Part shown: one piece after another, positions 1 through 7,543 of the stretch
Numbering within the stretch: the stretch's first letter is position 1
Layout of the letters: every line of letters begins with the position of its first letter
NCBI GenBank assembly: GCA_964643965.1
Contig: CAZXVH010000096.1
Coordinates: forward strand, 1 to 21,082
Direction of reading: 5' to 3'
DNA from: GCA-2746795 sp964643965
GTDB taxonomy: Bacteria; Chloroflexota; Anaerolineae; Promineifilales; Promineifilaceae
DNA length: 21,082 bases
Notes under the pieces: model-generated
The model's database searches: none
Told to the model about the DNA's origin: nothing
What the model saw: only the letters and a program-made list of their open reading frames with translations
Translations under genes and position numbers: made by a program

Positions 1-13
1 CAATCGCACTCGT

Positions 14-1627
14 TTAGCCGCGCCGCAGCAAGAACACGCCCACGCCAGCCAACAGCACTACCACTGCCGCGCCAATCAAGAGCAGCCCGCTAATGTTGCC
101 TAAACCACCAGATGACGCTTCGGGGGAAACGGCCGTTTCTGCATCAGCCGCCCCCGTCTCACCAGCCACAGCCGCAGTCGGTTCCACCGCCGCCACCTCC
201 TGCGGGGTCGGCGCCAAGCCAAAGGTCACCGGAATAATCACCCCATCTGAGACCGCCACCGCCCAGCTTTCCGGCGTGGTAGCCCGATGCCCGGCCGGCG
301 GGTAAACCTGCACCTGGTAGGTACCTGCTTCTAAATTCTCAAAACAATACGGCTCATTAATGCCATCCGTCACAAAAGAGGCTTCATTTTTGCCATCTCG
401 GAATAACGTCACGGCCGCGTCAGCCAGCAAATTTTCATTCTCAATAAAATAAACGGCGTCGGCGTCCGTGTCTTCATAAACAATCACGCAAACGCCATTC
501 GTCGTCCCGCTATTGGCGGCCGCTTCTTCGAGAGGCTTAACAGCCACCTCTGCTGTAGGGGCCGCTTCTGGCGTGGCCTCCACTGTGCTTTCGGCTTCAA
601 TCGTTGGCGACGGTTCCGGCGTTGGTGTTTTCCCCGGCGGCACAATGATCAGTTCATCACCCGGATTAAAAAAGGCGGGATTACCGTTCAGTTCAGGAAT
701 GAGCGTCAGCGCTTCTTCGGCAGTGACACCCATCGTGGCCGCATATTGAATGGCTAAACTCCAGAAGGTGTCCCCTGCCTGCACCACATGAATTACTGCC
801 CCATCTGAACGAGGCGTAGCCGTGGGCGGCGGGGGAGAGGTAGGTCCGGCGGCCACCACCGGCACAGAAGCAACGCCAGCACTGGCGGCCGGGTTGGCCG
901 GTACCGCCGTGTCGAAAGAATCCAACGCCACCAGCGACAGTCCATCCATGAAGAAGCCGTTGTTGATATAAGGATCAAGCGAAGCCGTTTCTATCCAAAC
1001 CGTCATATTGGGCGAGGTGGCGGTGAACTCGTGGAGGAAAATGGGGTAAGCCAGATAAAAAGGGGAAATGTTACCGGCCGTCCACCAACCGCTGTATTGA
1101 ATATTGGCTTCATCCCGCCAGGCCACGCCCGTTTCACCGGCGCCGATACGTACCTGCCCGGAATCCAACTTGCTCGGGGGATGCTTGCGGCCTTCATAGT
1201 TTTCTACAATGTCAATATAAATAGGCGCCGCCACACGATACTTCCGCCCCACTTCCAGGCCCGTCACATCTTGCGATAAGGCCGAATAAACCGGCGCCCA
1301 CCCTTTGAAGATTTTGAAAGCGTAAGAGCCATCTTTAAAGAAAAGCGTCTGTTCATTGAGGGGAGCATCTTTAATATTCCACACCACTGTTTCCGGGCGG
1401 TGGGCATTGCCATTGGAGCCGTTGAATGGTTGACCATCCACCCAGTGCATCCGCCAACCATTGGGTACGGCAATTTCAGGAATGCCATCTTGATTAAAAT
1501 ACCCTTCTTCAAAACCAGGGTTCTTAAAAAGGTTTTGCTGCGCCGCAGCCGGTTGACCGGACCAACTAAGCGCCGCAAAAAGAATCCCTGCTATCACCAC
1601 CAGCAGGCTCATTTGTTTCATCTTCAT
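14..1627 (-). CDS. Secreted, membrane-anchored LysM surface protein with SdrD-B-like domain
   Basis: Predicted cell-surface protein of 537 aa. Residues 1-30 form a signal peptide (KMK n-region, hydrophobic core, AAAQ cleavage region). Residues 31-235 look like a secreted beta-sandwich module of the carbohydrate-binding type (starts NLFKNPGFEEG, ends FFMDGLSLVAL). A Pro/Thr linker leads to one LysM domain at about 278-331 (VVQAGDTFWSLA ... NPGDELIIVP), which in known families binds peptidoglycan or other GlcNAc polymers. After a second Pro/Glu linker, residues 378-471 resemble an SdrD B-like/prealbumin-like fold (VYEDTDADAVYF ... LEAGTYQVQVYPPAG). Residues 512-534 form a C-terminal membrane helix ending LLRRG, so the protein is anchored at its C-terminus. 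The ATG at 1627 is supported by GGAGG at 1641-1645. A TATAAT on this strand lies at 1681-1686. The ligand is unknown. Confidence is high for a real secreted LysM protein and moderate for the flanking domains. Confidence 0.87.
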   Translation of the reverse strand: MKMKQMSLLVVIAGILFAALSWSGQPAAAQQNLFKNPGFEEGYFNQDGIPEIAVPNGWRMHWVDGQPFNGSNGNAHRPETVVWNIKDAPLNEQTLFFKDGSYAFKIFKGWAPVYSALSQDVTGLEVGRKYRVAAPIYIDIVENYEGRKHPPSKLDSGQVRIGAGETGVAWRDEANIQYSGWWTAGNISPFYLAYPIFLHEFTATSPNMTVWIETASLDPYINNGFFMDGLSLVALDSFDTAVPANPAASAGVASVPVVAAGPTSPPPPTATPRSDGAVIHVVQAGDTFWSLAIQYAATMGVTAEEALTLIPELNGNPAFFNPGDELIIVPPGKTPTPEPSPTIEAESTVEATPEAAPTAEVAVKPLEEAAANSGTTNGVCVIVYEDTDADAVYFIENENLLADAAVTLFRDGKNEASFVTDGINEPYCFENLEAGTYQVQVYPPAGHRATTPESWAVAVSDGVIIPVTFGLAPTPQEVAAVEPTAAVAGETGAADAETAVSPEASSGGLGNISGLLLIGAAVVVLLAGVGVFLLRRG

Positions 1628-1680
1628 TTTCTTTTCTCATCCTCCATAAAACATTTATCCCCGGATGTCTTATGTCCACT

Positions 1681-1686
1681 ATTATA
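1681..1686 (-). promoter_or_regulatory. Candidate -10 box for the LysM surface protein
   Basis: A perfect TATAAT on the minus strand lies 53 bp upstream of the start codon at 1627. No good -35 hexamer is found at 16-18 bp. Instead the palindrome at 1703-1721 occupies that position. The assignment rests on the -10 match only. Confidence 0.35.
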
Positions 1687-1702
1687 AAATACAGCTTCTC
1701 AT

Positions 1703-1721
1703 CCAGACCTGACAGGTCTGG
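1703..1721. repeat. Perfect 8-bp inverted repeat CCAGACCT-GAC-AGGTCTGG
   Basis: The arms CCAGACCT (1703-1710) and AGGTCTGG (1714-1721) are exact reverse complements around a 3-nt centre. It lies in the 424-bp spacer between two divergently transcribed genes, in the -35 region of a candidate promoter for the LysM protein. It could be an operator or a small dispersed palindromic repeat. There is no T-run, so it is not a convincing terminator. Confidence 0.5.
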
Positions 1722-1990
1722 ACGGTCACGGTGCAAAAATATAGCGCAATGTTTGATTGCGCTATAAACAACCACAGATTGTAACATACCGCTCATGAAC
1801 GAACCATTTCTCTGCGCTTAAAAAGAGGTATAATAACCGACTTTAATTAGATGATTATCAAACATATAAGTAATCCTAAAAAAGTTCAGGCAACCATGCA
1901 AAAACAAAATCACTCGACAAAAATATGCGTTAACTGCGAAATCTGCGGATAAATTTACCTTTTTCGGAACAGTCACCCAGCCAATGTCCT

Positions 1991-2054
1991 GACTACCCGA
2001 CTACCTGACTACTCGACTACCCGACTACTCGACTACCCGACTACCTGACTAATG
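1991..2054. repeat. Octamer tandem repeat (GACTACYY)n ending at the ABC start codon
   Basis: Seven consecutive 8-bp units (GACTACCC, GACTACCT or GACTACTC) run from 1991 to 2046. An eighth degenerate unit, GACTAATG (2047-2054), contains the ATG of the first ABC subunit. Variation is confined to the last two bases of each unit. No Shine-Dalgarno sequence is visible between the array and the ATG. Confidence 0.85.
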
Positions 2055-3824
2055 ACCACTGCAAAACGCGAGTTTCATCTTGAAAATGAATACAGTTACA
2101 ACCGTAAGGGATCGGGGCGCTGGATACTTTCTCATTTGTTCCGCTACCCGCTGCTGCCGCTGGTGGTGTTGGTAACGGCCGTTATCAACAACTTCGCCTA
2201 TTCCTACAATCAAGTGATCATCGGGGAAACCTTCGACCTGCTCACCTCTGACAACTGGGCCACCCAGGCGTTGCTCATGCTGGCGTTGGCCGCGCTCATG
2301 GTCGCCATTATCCAGGCCACCATGGGCTTGATCCGCAACTGGTCTAACGAGGTGGTGGCGCAGCGCATGGAGCGCGACACCCGCGACGAACTCTACGTCA
2401 GCCTGCTGGGCAAAGACCAATCCTTCCACGGCCGCCAGCGCATCGGCGACATCATGGCCCGGGCCACCAACGACGTGCGTATGCTCAACATCATGTTTAG
2501 CCCCGGCGTCATGCTGCTCGTCGATGGCTTCATGGGCATCATTGCCCCGCTGGTCCTCATCTGGCGGCTGGAACCACGGTTGATGCTGGTTCCCACGCTC
2601 TACCTTTTCCTTTACGCCATCACCGTTTGGGATTATGCCCGCCGCCTCAACCCGGTGAGCGAAGCCATGCGCGAACAATTCGGAACCATGAACGCCGGAC
2701 TGGCTGAATCTATCTCCGGCATTGAAGTGGTCAAAGGCAACGCCCAGGAACTCGAGGAACTGCGCCGTTTCACCACCAATGCGGAGTTATACAAAAAGTA
2801 TTTCATCAAAAACGGCATCATTCAAGCCTGGTATCTGCCCATGCTCATTTTGGGCATTTGTATCGCCCTCGGTTTTCTACAAGCTATCTACCTCTGGTCA
2901 TTGGGCATGTTAACCTTGGGCCAGGTGGTCACCTTTATGGGGCTGTTGGGCGTCCTGCGCTTTCCCACCTTCGTCTCCATTTTCACCTTTAACCTGGTGC
3001 AACTGGGCCTGGCCAGCGGCCGACGTATCTTGGAAATTCTCAATGAGGAGTCCCATTTAGACGAAAACACGGCCGGTTTAAGCCAACCCATTCGCGGCGA
3101 TGTACGCTTTGAACATGTCCGGTTTAGCTACAATGGCGCAGACAACAGCAGCGCCGTCGTCAACGACGTCAGCTTTGCCGCCAAAGCAGGGCAGACGGTA
3201 GCCATTGTGGGGCAGACTGGTTCCGGCAAGACCACCCTGACGCGCCTTATTAACCGCATCTTCGACGCCGATGAGGGACGGGTGCTGGTCGATGGCGTAG
3301 ATGTGCGCGACTGGAATTTAGAATCGCTGCGCTCCCAAATTTCCACCATCGAACAAGATGTGTTCCTGTTTTCGCGTACCCTGGCGGAAAATATCGCCTT
3401 TGGCTGCCCCGGGGCGGATCAAGCGGCCATTGAACGAGCAGCCAAAGAAGCGCAGGCGCATGAGTTCATCCAAAGTTTCGCTGAAGGCTACCAGACAGAG
3501 GTGGGCGAACGCGGCGTCATGCTTTCCGGCGGGCAGCGGCAGCGCATCGCCATCGCCCGCGCCTTTCTCACCGATCCGCGCATCCTCATTCTGGATGACA
3601 GCACCAGCGCCATCGACAGCGCCACCGAAGACCAGATTCAGCGGGCCATGAAACGCATCAGCAGCCAACGCACCACATTCCTTATCACCCACCGCCTGAG
3701 CCAGATTCGCTGGGCGGATCATATCCTGGTGTTGAGTAATGGCAGCCTGGTCGACCAGGGCACACACGAAGAATTACTGGGGCGCAGCGAAGCATATCGA
3801 CGCATCTTCGCCCGCTATGATTGA
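2052..3824 (+). CDS. ABC exporter half-transporter, degenerate-site subunit (Walker B Asp)
   Basis: A 590-aa fused membrane and ATPase subunit of a type IV (formerly type I) ABC exporter in the inner membrane. Residues of about 25-310 hold the transmembrane domain with six predicted helices. The nucleotide-binding domain follows, with Walker A GQTGSGKTT at 387-395, canonical signature LSGGQ at 491-495, Walker B ending LILDDSTS, and H-loop His547. The residue after the Walker B Asp is Asp516 instead of the catalytic Glu. In heterodimeric exporters (TM287/288, BmrCD, LmrCD) this marks the subunit supplying Walker A/B to the non-hydrolysing site. The next gene carries the complementary defect, so the two should form one transporter. 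The substrate cannot be read from the sequence; drug or lipid export is typical of the family. The ATG sits at the end of an octamer array and has no clear ribosome binding site, so the start is less certain than the gene. Confidence 0.95.
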   Translation: MTTAKREFHLENEYSYNRKGSGRWILSHLFRYPLLPLVVLVTAVINNFAYSYNQVIIGETFDLLTSDNWATQALLMLALAALMVAIIQATMGLIRNWSNEVVAQRMERDTRDELYVSLLGKDQSFHGRQRIGDIMARATNDVRMLNIMFSPGVMLLVDGFMGIIAPLVLIWRLEPRLMLVPTLYLFLYAITVWDYARRLNPVSEAMREQFGTMNAGLAESISGIEVVKGNAQELEELRRFTTNAELYKKYFIKNGIIQAWYLPMLILGICIALGFLQAIYLWSLGMLTLGQVVTFMGLLGVLRFPTFVSIFTFNLVQLGLASGRRILEILNEESHLDENTAGLSQPIRGDVRFEHVRFSYNGADNSSAVVNDVSFAAKAGQTVAIVGQTGSGKTTLTRLINRIFDADEGRVLVDGVDVRDWNLESLRSQISTIEQDVFLFSRTLAENIAFGCPGADQAAIERAAKEAQAHEFIQSFAEGYQTEVGERGVMLSGGQRQRIAIARAFLTDPRILILDDSTSAIDSATEDQIQRAMKRISSQRTTFLITHRLSQIRWADHILVLSNGSLVDQGTHEELLGRSEAYRRIFARYD

Positions 3825-3902
3825 CGATTGTTGATTGACGAATGACGATTCCGCGTCACGTCAAACAGCTATCGTAAATCCAAAATCAAAAATCGAAGAT
3901 CA
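3819..3902. repeat. Two short heptamer arrays filling the gap between the ABC subunits
   Basis: Positions 3819-3853 read as five period-7 units (GATTGAC, GATTGTT, GATTGAC, GAATGAC, GATTCCG), and the TGA of the upstream gene (3822-3824) lies inside the first unit. Positions 3875-3902 read as four further units (TAAATCC, AAAATCA, AAAATCG, AAGATCA) ending two bases before the next ATG. The 80-bp spacer is therefore largely degenerate heptamer repeat. Confidence 0.6.
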
Positions 3903-3904
3903 TC

Positions 3905-5752
3905 ATGGGTTTTATTTTAGACGGACTCGATACAGAAGATTATGACCGGCAGTACAGCGACAAGGAACTGCTGAAGCGCATTGTCGCTTACTTTAAGCCT
4001 TACACGCGGAAAATGGCGCTGGTGGGTGTGATGATCGCCCTTAACTCCCTGGCCGGGGTGGCCAGCCCCATCCTCATCGCCGCGGGCATCGACATGCTGG
4101 AAAGCAATCCCTCGCGGGAAGCGGTGCTGCTGGTGACGGCCGGTATCTTGCTGCTGGGCATAGCGGCCTGGTTTTTTAACTTCATCCGCCAATATTTCTC
4201 CGCCCATGTGGTGGGTAATGTGGTGCTGCAACTGCGTCGGGATGTGTTTGAAGCCACCGTGCTGCATGATATGTCTTTCTTCGACGAGCATCCTTCGGGC
4301 AAGATGGTGAGCCGCATCACCTCGGATACCCAGGATTTTGCCGAGACGGTGACGTTGACCATGAACTTGTTGAGCCAGGTTTTGTTGGTGTTGATCATGA
4401 CGGCCGTTCTCTTCAGTATCAATGTCTGGCTGACCATGATCCTGATTATCATGTCGCCCATCGCCATTGGCCTGGCCCTCGCCTTCCGCAAAATCGCCCG
4501 AGACGTGACGCAAAAGGCTCGCCGGGTGACGGCCACCATCAATGCTCAAATCCAGGAATCGGTGAGTGGCATTATTGTGGCCAAGAGTTTTCGCCAGGAA
4601 ACGGCCGTTTACCACACCTTCAACGAAAACAACCAGTTAGGCTACCACGCTGGTCTCAAACGGGGCATGACCCTGGTGGCTATTTTCCCCGTCTTGAACC
4701 TGGCCGCTGGTCTCAGCACCGCCATCCTCATCTTTGCCGGCGGCATGGCCACCCTGCCCGATTCCTTCTTTGCTGGCTTCACCGGCGGCATCTCCGCCGG
4801 GGAATGGTATCTGTTTATGCAATCGGTGGGCTACTTCTGGTGGCCCATGCTCAACGTGGCCTCCTTCTGGAGCCAGTTCCAGGACGGCCTCTCCGCTTCT
4901 GAGCGCTCCTTTGCCCTCATTGATGCGGAAGCCAAAGTCATACAAACGGCCGACAACCCGGTAGACAGGCTCAAAGGTCACATCCAGTTCCAACATATTC
5001 GTTTTAGCTACACAGACAAAGAAGTGGTGCTGCCCGACTTTTCGCTGGACATTCCGGCGCGGCAAACCATCGCCCTGGTGGGGCACACGGGAGCAGGCAA
5101 GAGCAGCATTGCCCGGCTCATCACCCGTTTCTATGAGTTCCAGGGCGGCCAGATTTTGGTGGATGGGCAAGATGTACGTAGTTTGAATTTGGGCCAATAC
5201 CGGCAGCAAATCGGCCTGGTGCCGCAGGAGCCTTTCCTGTTTGACGGCTCAGTACGCGCCAATATCAAATACGGCCTGCCCCAGGCGAACGATCAACAGG
5301 TGCAGTGGGCCGCCGAGCAAATTGACAACGGCGACTGGCTTAAAGCGCTGCCCAACGGCCTGGATACAGAAGTGGGGGAACGGGGCAGCAATCTCTCTAT
5401 GGGGCAGCGGCAGTTGGTGGCGTTGGCTCGCGTGATTCTCAAAGACCCGGCTATCTTCATTTTGGATGAGGCCACCGCCAGCGTGGATCCCTTCACCGAA
5501 GCGCAGATTCAGGAAGGGTTGGATATGATCATGGCGCAGCGAACGGCCGTTGTTATTGCCCATCGCCTCTCCACCATCAAAAACGCCGACCGCATCATCG
5601 TCATGGCCGACGGCGCCATCCTGGAAGAAGGAACCCACGCGCAGCTGTTGGCCCAAAGCGGCCATTACGCCGATTTGTACAACACCTACTTCCGCCATCA
5701 AAGTTTGTCTTACATCGAGAATGATTTTCTGGCGCTAACGGCTGAAGAGTAA
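3905..5752 (+). CDS. ABC exporter half-transporter, consensus Walker B subunit with variant signature
   Basis: A 615-aa partner of the preceding subunit. The N-terminal exporter membrane domain spans about residues 35-325, and the ATPase domain follows. Walker A GHTGAGKSS is at 393-401. The signature is LSMGQ (497-501) instead of LSGGQ. Walker B FILDEATAS contains the catalytic Glu522, and the H-loop His is 553. A canonical Walker B with an altered signature is the expected complement to the upstream subunit: the degenerate ATP site would use Walker A/B of protein 1 and this LSMGQ, while the active site would use Walker A/B here and LSGGQ of protein 1. The genes are 80 bp apart on one strand, so cotranscription is likely. 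Only a weak ribosome binding site (GAAGATC) precedes the ATG. It converges with the nuclease-family gene, with 24 bp between stops. The substrate is unknown. Confidence 0.95.
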   Translation: MGFILDGLDTEDYDRQYSDKELLKRIVAYFKPYTRKMALVGVMIALNSLAGVASPILIAAGIDMLESNPSREAVLLVTAGILLLGIAAWFFNFIRQYFSAHVVGNVVLQLRRDVFEATVLHDMSFFDEHPSGKMVSRITSDTQDFAETVTLTMNLLSQVLLVLIMTAVLFSINVWLTMILIIMSPIAIGLALAFRKIARDVTQKARRVTATINAQIQESVSGIIVAKSFRQETAVYHTFNENNQLGYHAGLKRGMTLVAIFPVLNLAAGLSTAILIFAGGMATLPDSFFAGFTGGISAGEWYLFMQSVGYFWWPMLNVASFWSQFQDGLSASERSFALIDAEAKVIQTADNPVDRLKGHIQFQHIRFSYTDKEVVLPDFSLDIPARQTIALVGHTGAGKSSIARLITRFYEFQGGQILVDGQDVRSLNLGQYRQQIGLVPQEPFLFDGSVRANIKYGLPQANDQQVQWAAEQIDNGDWLKALPNGLDTEVGERGSNLSMGQRQLVALARVILKDPAIFILDEATASVDPFTEAQIQEGLDMIMAQRTAVVIAHRLSTIKNADRIIVMADGAILEEGTHAQLLAQSGHYADLYNTYFRHQSLSYIENDFLALTAEE

Positions 5753-5776
5753 ATGAGTGAGAGATTGGAGAGCACC

Positions 5777-6565
5777 CTACTCTCTAATTTCGCTGTCATC
5801 CAGCCTCAGCTGCACCCAAATGGGATAATGGTCGCTGCCGTTGATCTCTTTTTCACGGCCGGCCTGCACCACCGACATGCCTCGCGTAAAAATATGGTCG
5901 GCGGCAGAAGGGGAGATGCGCAGTTTCTTGACGGTTGGCCCCACGCCTTTGGATGCGCGAATAAAACCCATCTGCGCAAACTGTTCAGACAGCCGCCGGA
6001 TGCTGGTACGGCGCACAGTATTAAAATCGCCGCCCACGATGACGTGCGATCCGGCGTTGTTGATGTCATTGGTGATGGCTTCGATTTGTTCGCGCCGGTA
6101 TTGACGGCTGGTAAGATACACTTCAGTATGCACGCAGTACACGCAAACGGCCGTTCCCCCCACATCTAGTTTCGCTTTAGCCGCAAGTCGCATCTGGTGG
6201 TTCGCCGGGTGGCGTCTGGGCAGGATCAACTTTTGTGTGCGCACAATAGGCCAGCGTGACAGTATCGCGTTGCCAAAATTGTTCTCATATTTATGGATAG
6301 ACGCGGGATAGTAGACATAATTCATCGCCATTTCGCGGGCCATGCGGTCGGTTCCCGTTTCATCCATCTCTTGCAGCAAAACTACATCAGGCTGCGGGAT
6401 GTGGCTGAGATCGACCAGGGCTTCGTCGATGAATTCACCAAAGTTGATGTTGTAGGAAACGGCCGTTAATAAACCTGAAAATGGGGGCGACTCAGCAGCA
6501 TACTGCGCCTCAAATTTAGGGCCATCGGGGTCTTCATAATTGTGTAAAGCAAAGCGGTTGAACAT
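5777..6565 (-). CDS. Endonuclease/exonuclease/phosphatase (EEP) family protein
   Basis: A 262-aa single-domain protein of the EEP superfamily (DNase I/exonuclease III/sphingomyelinase fold), which hydrolyses phosphodiesters or phosphomonoesters with a divalent metal. The family motifs appear in order: Asn39 in SYNINFG, metal-ligand Glu66 in LLQEMDE, GNAILSRWPI (98-107), His146 in HTEV, GGDFNT (178-183) with Asp180 and Asn182, DHIFTRG (223-229), and the terminal SDHYPIWV with Asp245-His246. No signal peptide is visible, so it is probably cytoplasmic. The substrate cannot be assigned within this superfamily. It lies 53 bp downstream of the HAD gene on the same strand. A TATAAT six bases before the ATG suggests its own, possibly leaderless, transcript. 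No ribosome binding site is seen. Confidence 0.92.
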   Translation of the reverse strand: MFNRFALHNYEDPDGPKFEAQYAAESPPFSGLLTAVSYNINFGEFIDEALVDLSHIPQPDVVLLQEMDETGTDRMAREMAMNYVYYPASIHKYENNFGNAILSRWPIVRTQKLILPRRHPANHQMRLAAKAKLDVGGTAVCVYCVHTEVYLTSRQYRREQIEAITNDINNAGSHVIVGGDFNTVRRTSIRRLSEQFAQMGFIRASKGVGPTVKKLRISPSAADHIFTRGMSVVQAGREKEINGSDHYPIWVQLRLDDSEIRE

Positions 6566-6571
6566 TCAGCG

Positions 6572-6577
6572 ATTATA
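6572..6577 (-). promoter_or_regulatory. Candidate -10 box for a leaderless EEP transcript
   Basis: The minus strand reads TATAAT, then CGCTGA, then the ATG at 6565. Transcription starting about 7 nt after the -10 would begin at or next to the start codon. No Shine-Dalgarno sequence is visible, which fits leaderless initiation. The -35 region is poor. Confidence 0.35.
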
Positions 6578-6618
6578 GGGAAGTCAATCGAATTGGGCTA
6601 TACCTTGTCACGTAGTTC

Positions 6619-7338
6619 TCAAATATAATCTAAAACCAGCATGAGCGAGTTAATCCGCTTCACTCGTTCCGGCAAAACGGGCGCTCCGTTAAACCCCGCC
6701 TGACGATCTAACCACAGCCCCAACCCGTACCCCCCCGCTTCCACTGCGCCAATGGCATCCACGTATAAATCATTGCCCACAAAAACACATGATTCGGGCG
6801 CAAAACCTAAACGGGCAGCGGCCGTCTTGAAAATTGTTTTGGCCGGTTTATGCACACCCTCTTCCTGGCTGATAACAATATGTTCCGGCTGAATAAAGTC
6901 AGCCAACGTTCGCTCTATAATGGGACGTATTTGCCGGGAATGGTTGGAAACCACGCCCATTGGTATCTTCTCGCTTTTAAGCCATGTCAGCAAAGGGCGC
7001 GTATCATCATATAAACTGTGCGGTAAAAAGGCATAGGCGTCATACAAACGGTTCATAAACTCCCAATCTGGATCAATATGATCCAGCCGCACCAGAATAT
7101 CCCGATAAAATTGAGCGATTTCTCGCTGGGTCTGTTTAGCGCCAATCCTTTTGAGTTTCCCCGTCTCCAGGTTCTCCTTATAGACATCAATCGCCGCCTC
7201 CACTTCAGGCAGCGTATAGGGCAACCCTTCCTTCTGGAAAAGAGCCGTCAATCGTTCTTCAGGTGAGACATCCCCAATAACCCGCGTGAGTGTTAAATCC
7301 CAATCAAACAATACACAATCAAAATTCCAGGTACGCAT
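6619..7338 (-). CDS. HAD-superfamily hydrolase
   Basis: A 239-aa phosphatase-like protein of the haloacid dehalogenase superfamily, with a helical cap inserted after motif I (subclass I, phosphoglycolate phosphatase-like). Motif I is FDWDLTLT with nucleophile Asp12 and acid/base Asp14. Motif II is VVSNHS with Ser131-Asn132. The motif III Lys is Lys164 in VHKPAKTIF. Motif IV is VFVGNDLYVDAIGA with Asp190 and Asp194. All catalytic positions are present, so it should be an active Mg-dependent phosphohydrolase. The substrate is unknown. The ATG at 7338 has AGGA at 7347-7350 with about 8 nt spacing. The EEP gene follows on the same strand. Confidence 0.92.
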   Translation of the reverse strand: MRTWNFDCVLFDWDLTLTRVIGDVSPEERLTALFQKEGLPYTLPEVEAAIDVYKENLETGKLKRIGAKQTQREIAQFYRDILVRLDHIDPDWEFMNRLYDAYAFLPHSLYDDTRPLLTWLKSEKIPMGVVSNHSRQIRPIIERTLADFIQPEHIVISQEEGVHKPAKTIFKTAAARLGFAPESCVFVGNDLYVDAIGAVEAGGYGLGLWLDRQAGFNGAPVLPERVKRINSLMLVLDYI

Positions 7339-7500
7339 TTTTCAATTCCTATCAGTGTGAGCGGCGGATACCTTGCACAGAGATGTGCGCTTTGAGCGAA
7401 ATTGTAAGATACGAAAAAGGAGGCGTCTGTATAGGGGACGTGATTTTTACGTTTTCAGGCAAAAATTCACGCTTTGTTTGCGGGCAAGATAAATATCGGT

Positions 7501-7534
7501 GGTGCGACGCACTTTTAAAGAAGTGCGTCGCACC
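7501..7534. repeat. Perfect 14-bp inverted repeat downstream of the PBP gene
   Basis: Arms GGTGCGACGCACTT (7501-7514) and AAGTGCGTCGCACC (7521-7534) are exact reverse complements around a 6-nt loop TTAAAG. It starts 9 bp beyond the PBP stop codon (minus strand), a terminator-like position, but no T-run follows on that strand. It may be a factor-dependent 3'-end hairpin or a copy of a dispersed palindromic repeat. Confidence 0.75.
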
Positions 7535-7543
7535 GGAATGTAT

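Larger units (their letters stand above)
1628..2051. other. 424-bp divergent intergenic region without a gene
   Basis: No credible coding frame is present. The stretch holds a minus-strand TATAAT (1681-1686), the palindrome at 1703-1721, a plus-strand TATAAT at 1829-1834 with no clear -35, a 15-bp sequence (1940-1954) that recurs inverted at 19851-19865, and the octamer array that runs into the exporter start. It presumably carries promoters for both flanking genes. Confidence 0.6.

Noticed and set aside
1566..1796. Small minus-strand ORF in the 1.6-1.8 kb spacer
   Set aside because: It overlaps the signal-peptide end of the LysM gene in another frame, has no ribosome binding site and runs through the palindrome.
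1829..1834. TATAAT as promoter of the ABC exporter
   Set aside because: There is no acceptable -35 and it lies about 220 bp from the ATG. The A/T-rich context makes a chance match likely, so it is only mentioned in the spacer entry.
3917..4615. 232-aa minus-strand open frame opposite the second ABC subunit
   Set aside because: It is rich in His/Gln/Gly without a domain, an antisense shadow of a gene with complete ABC motifs.
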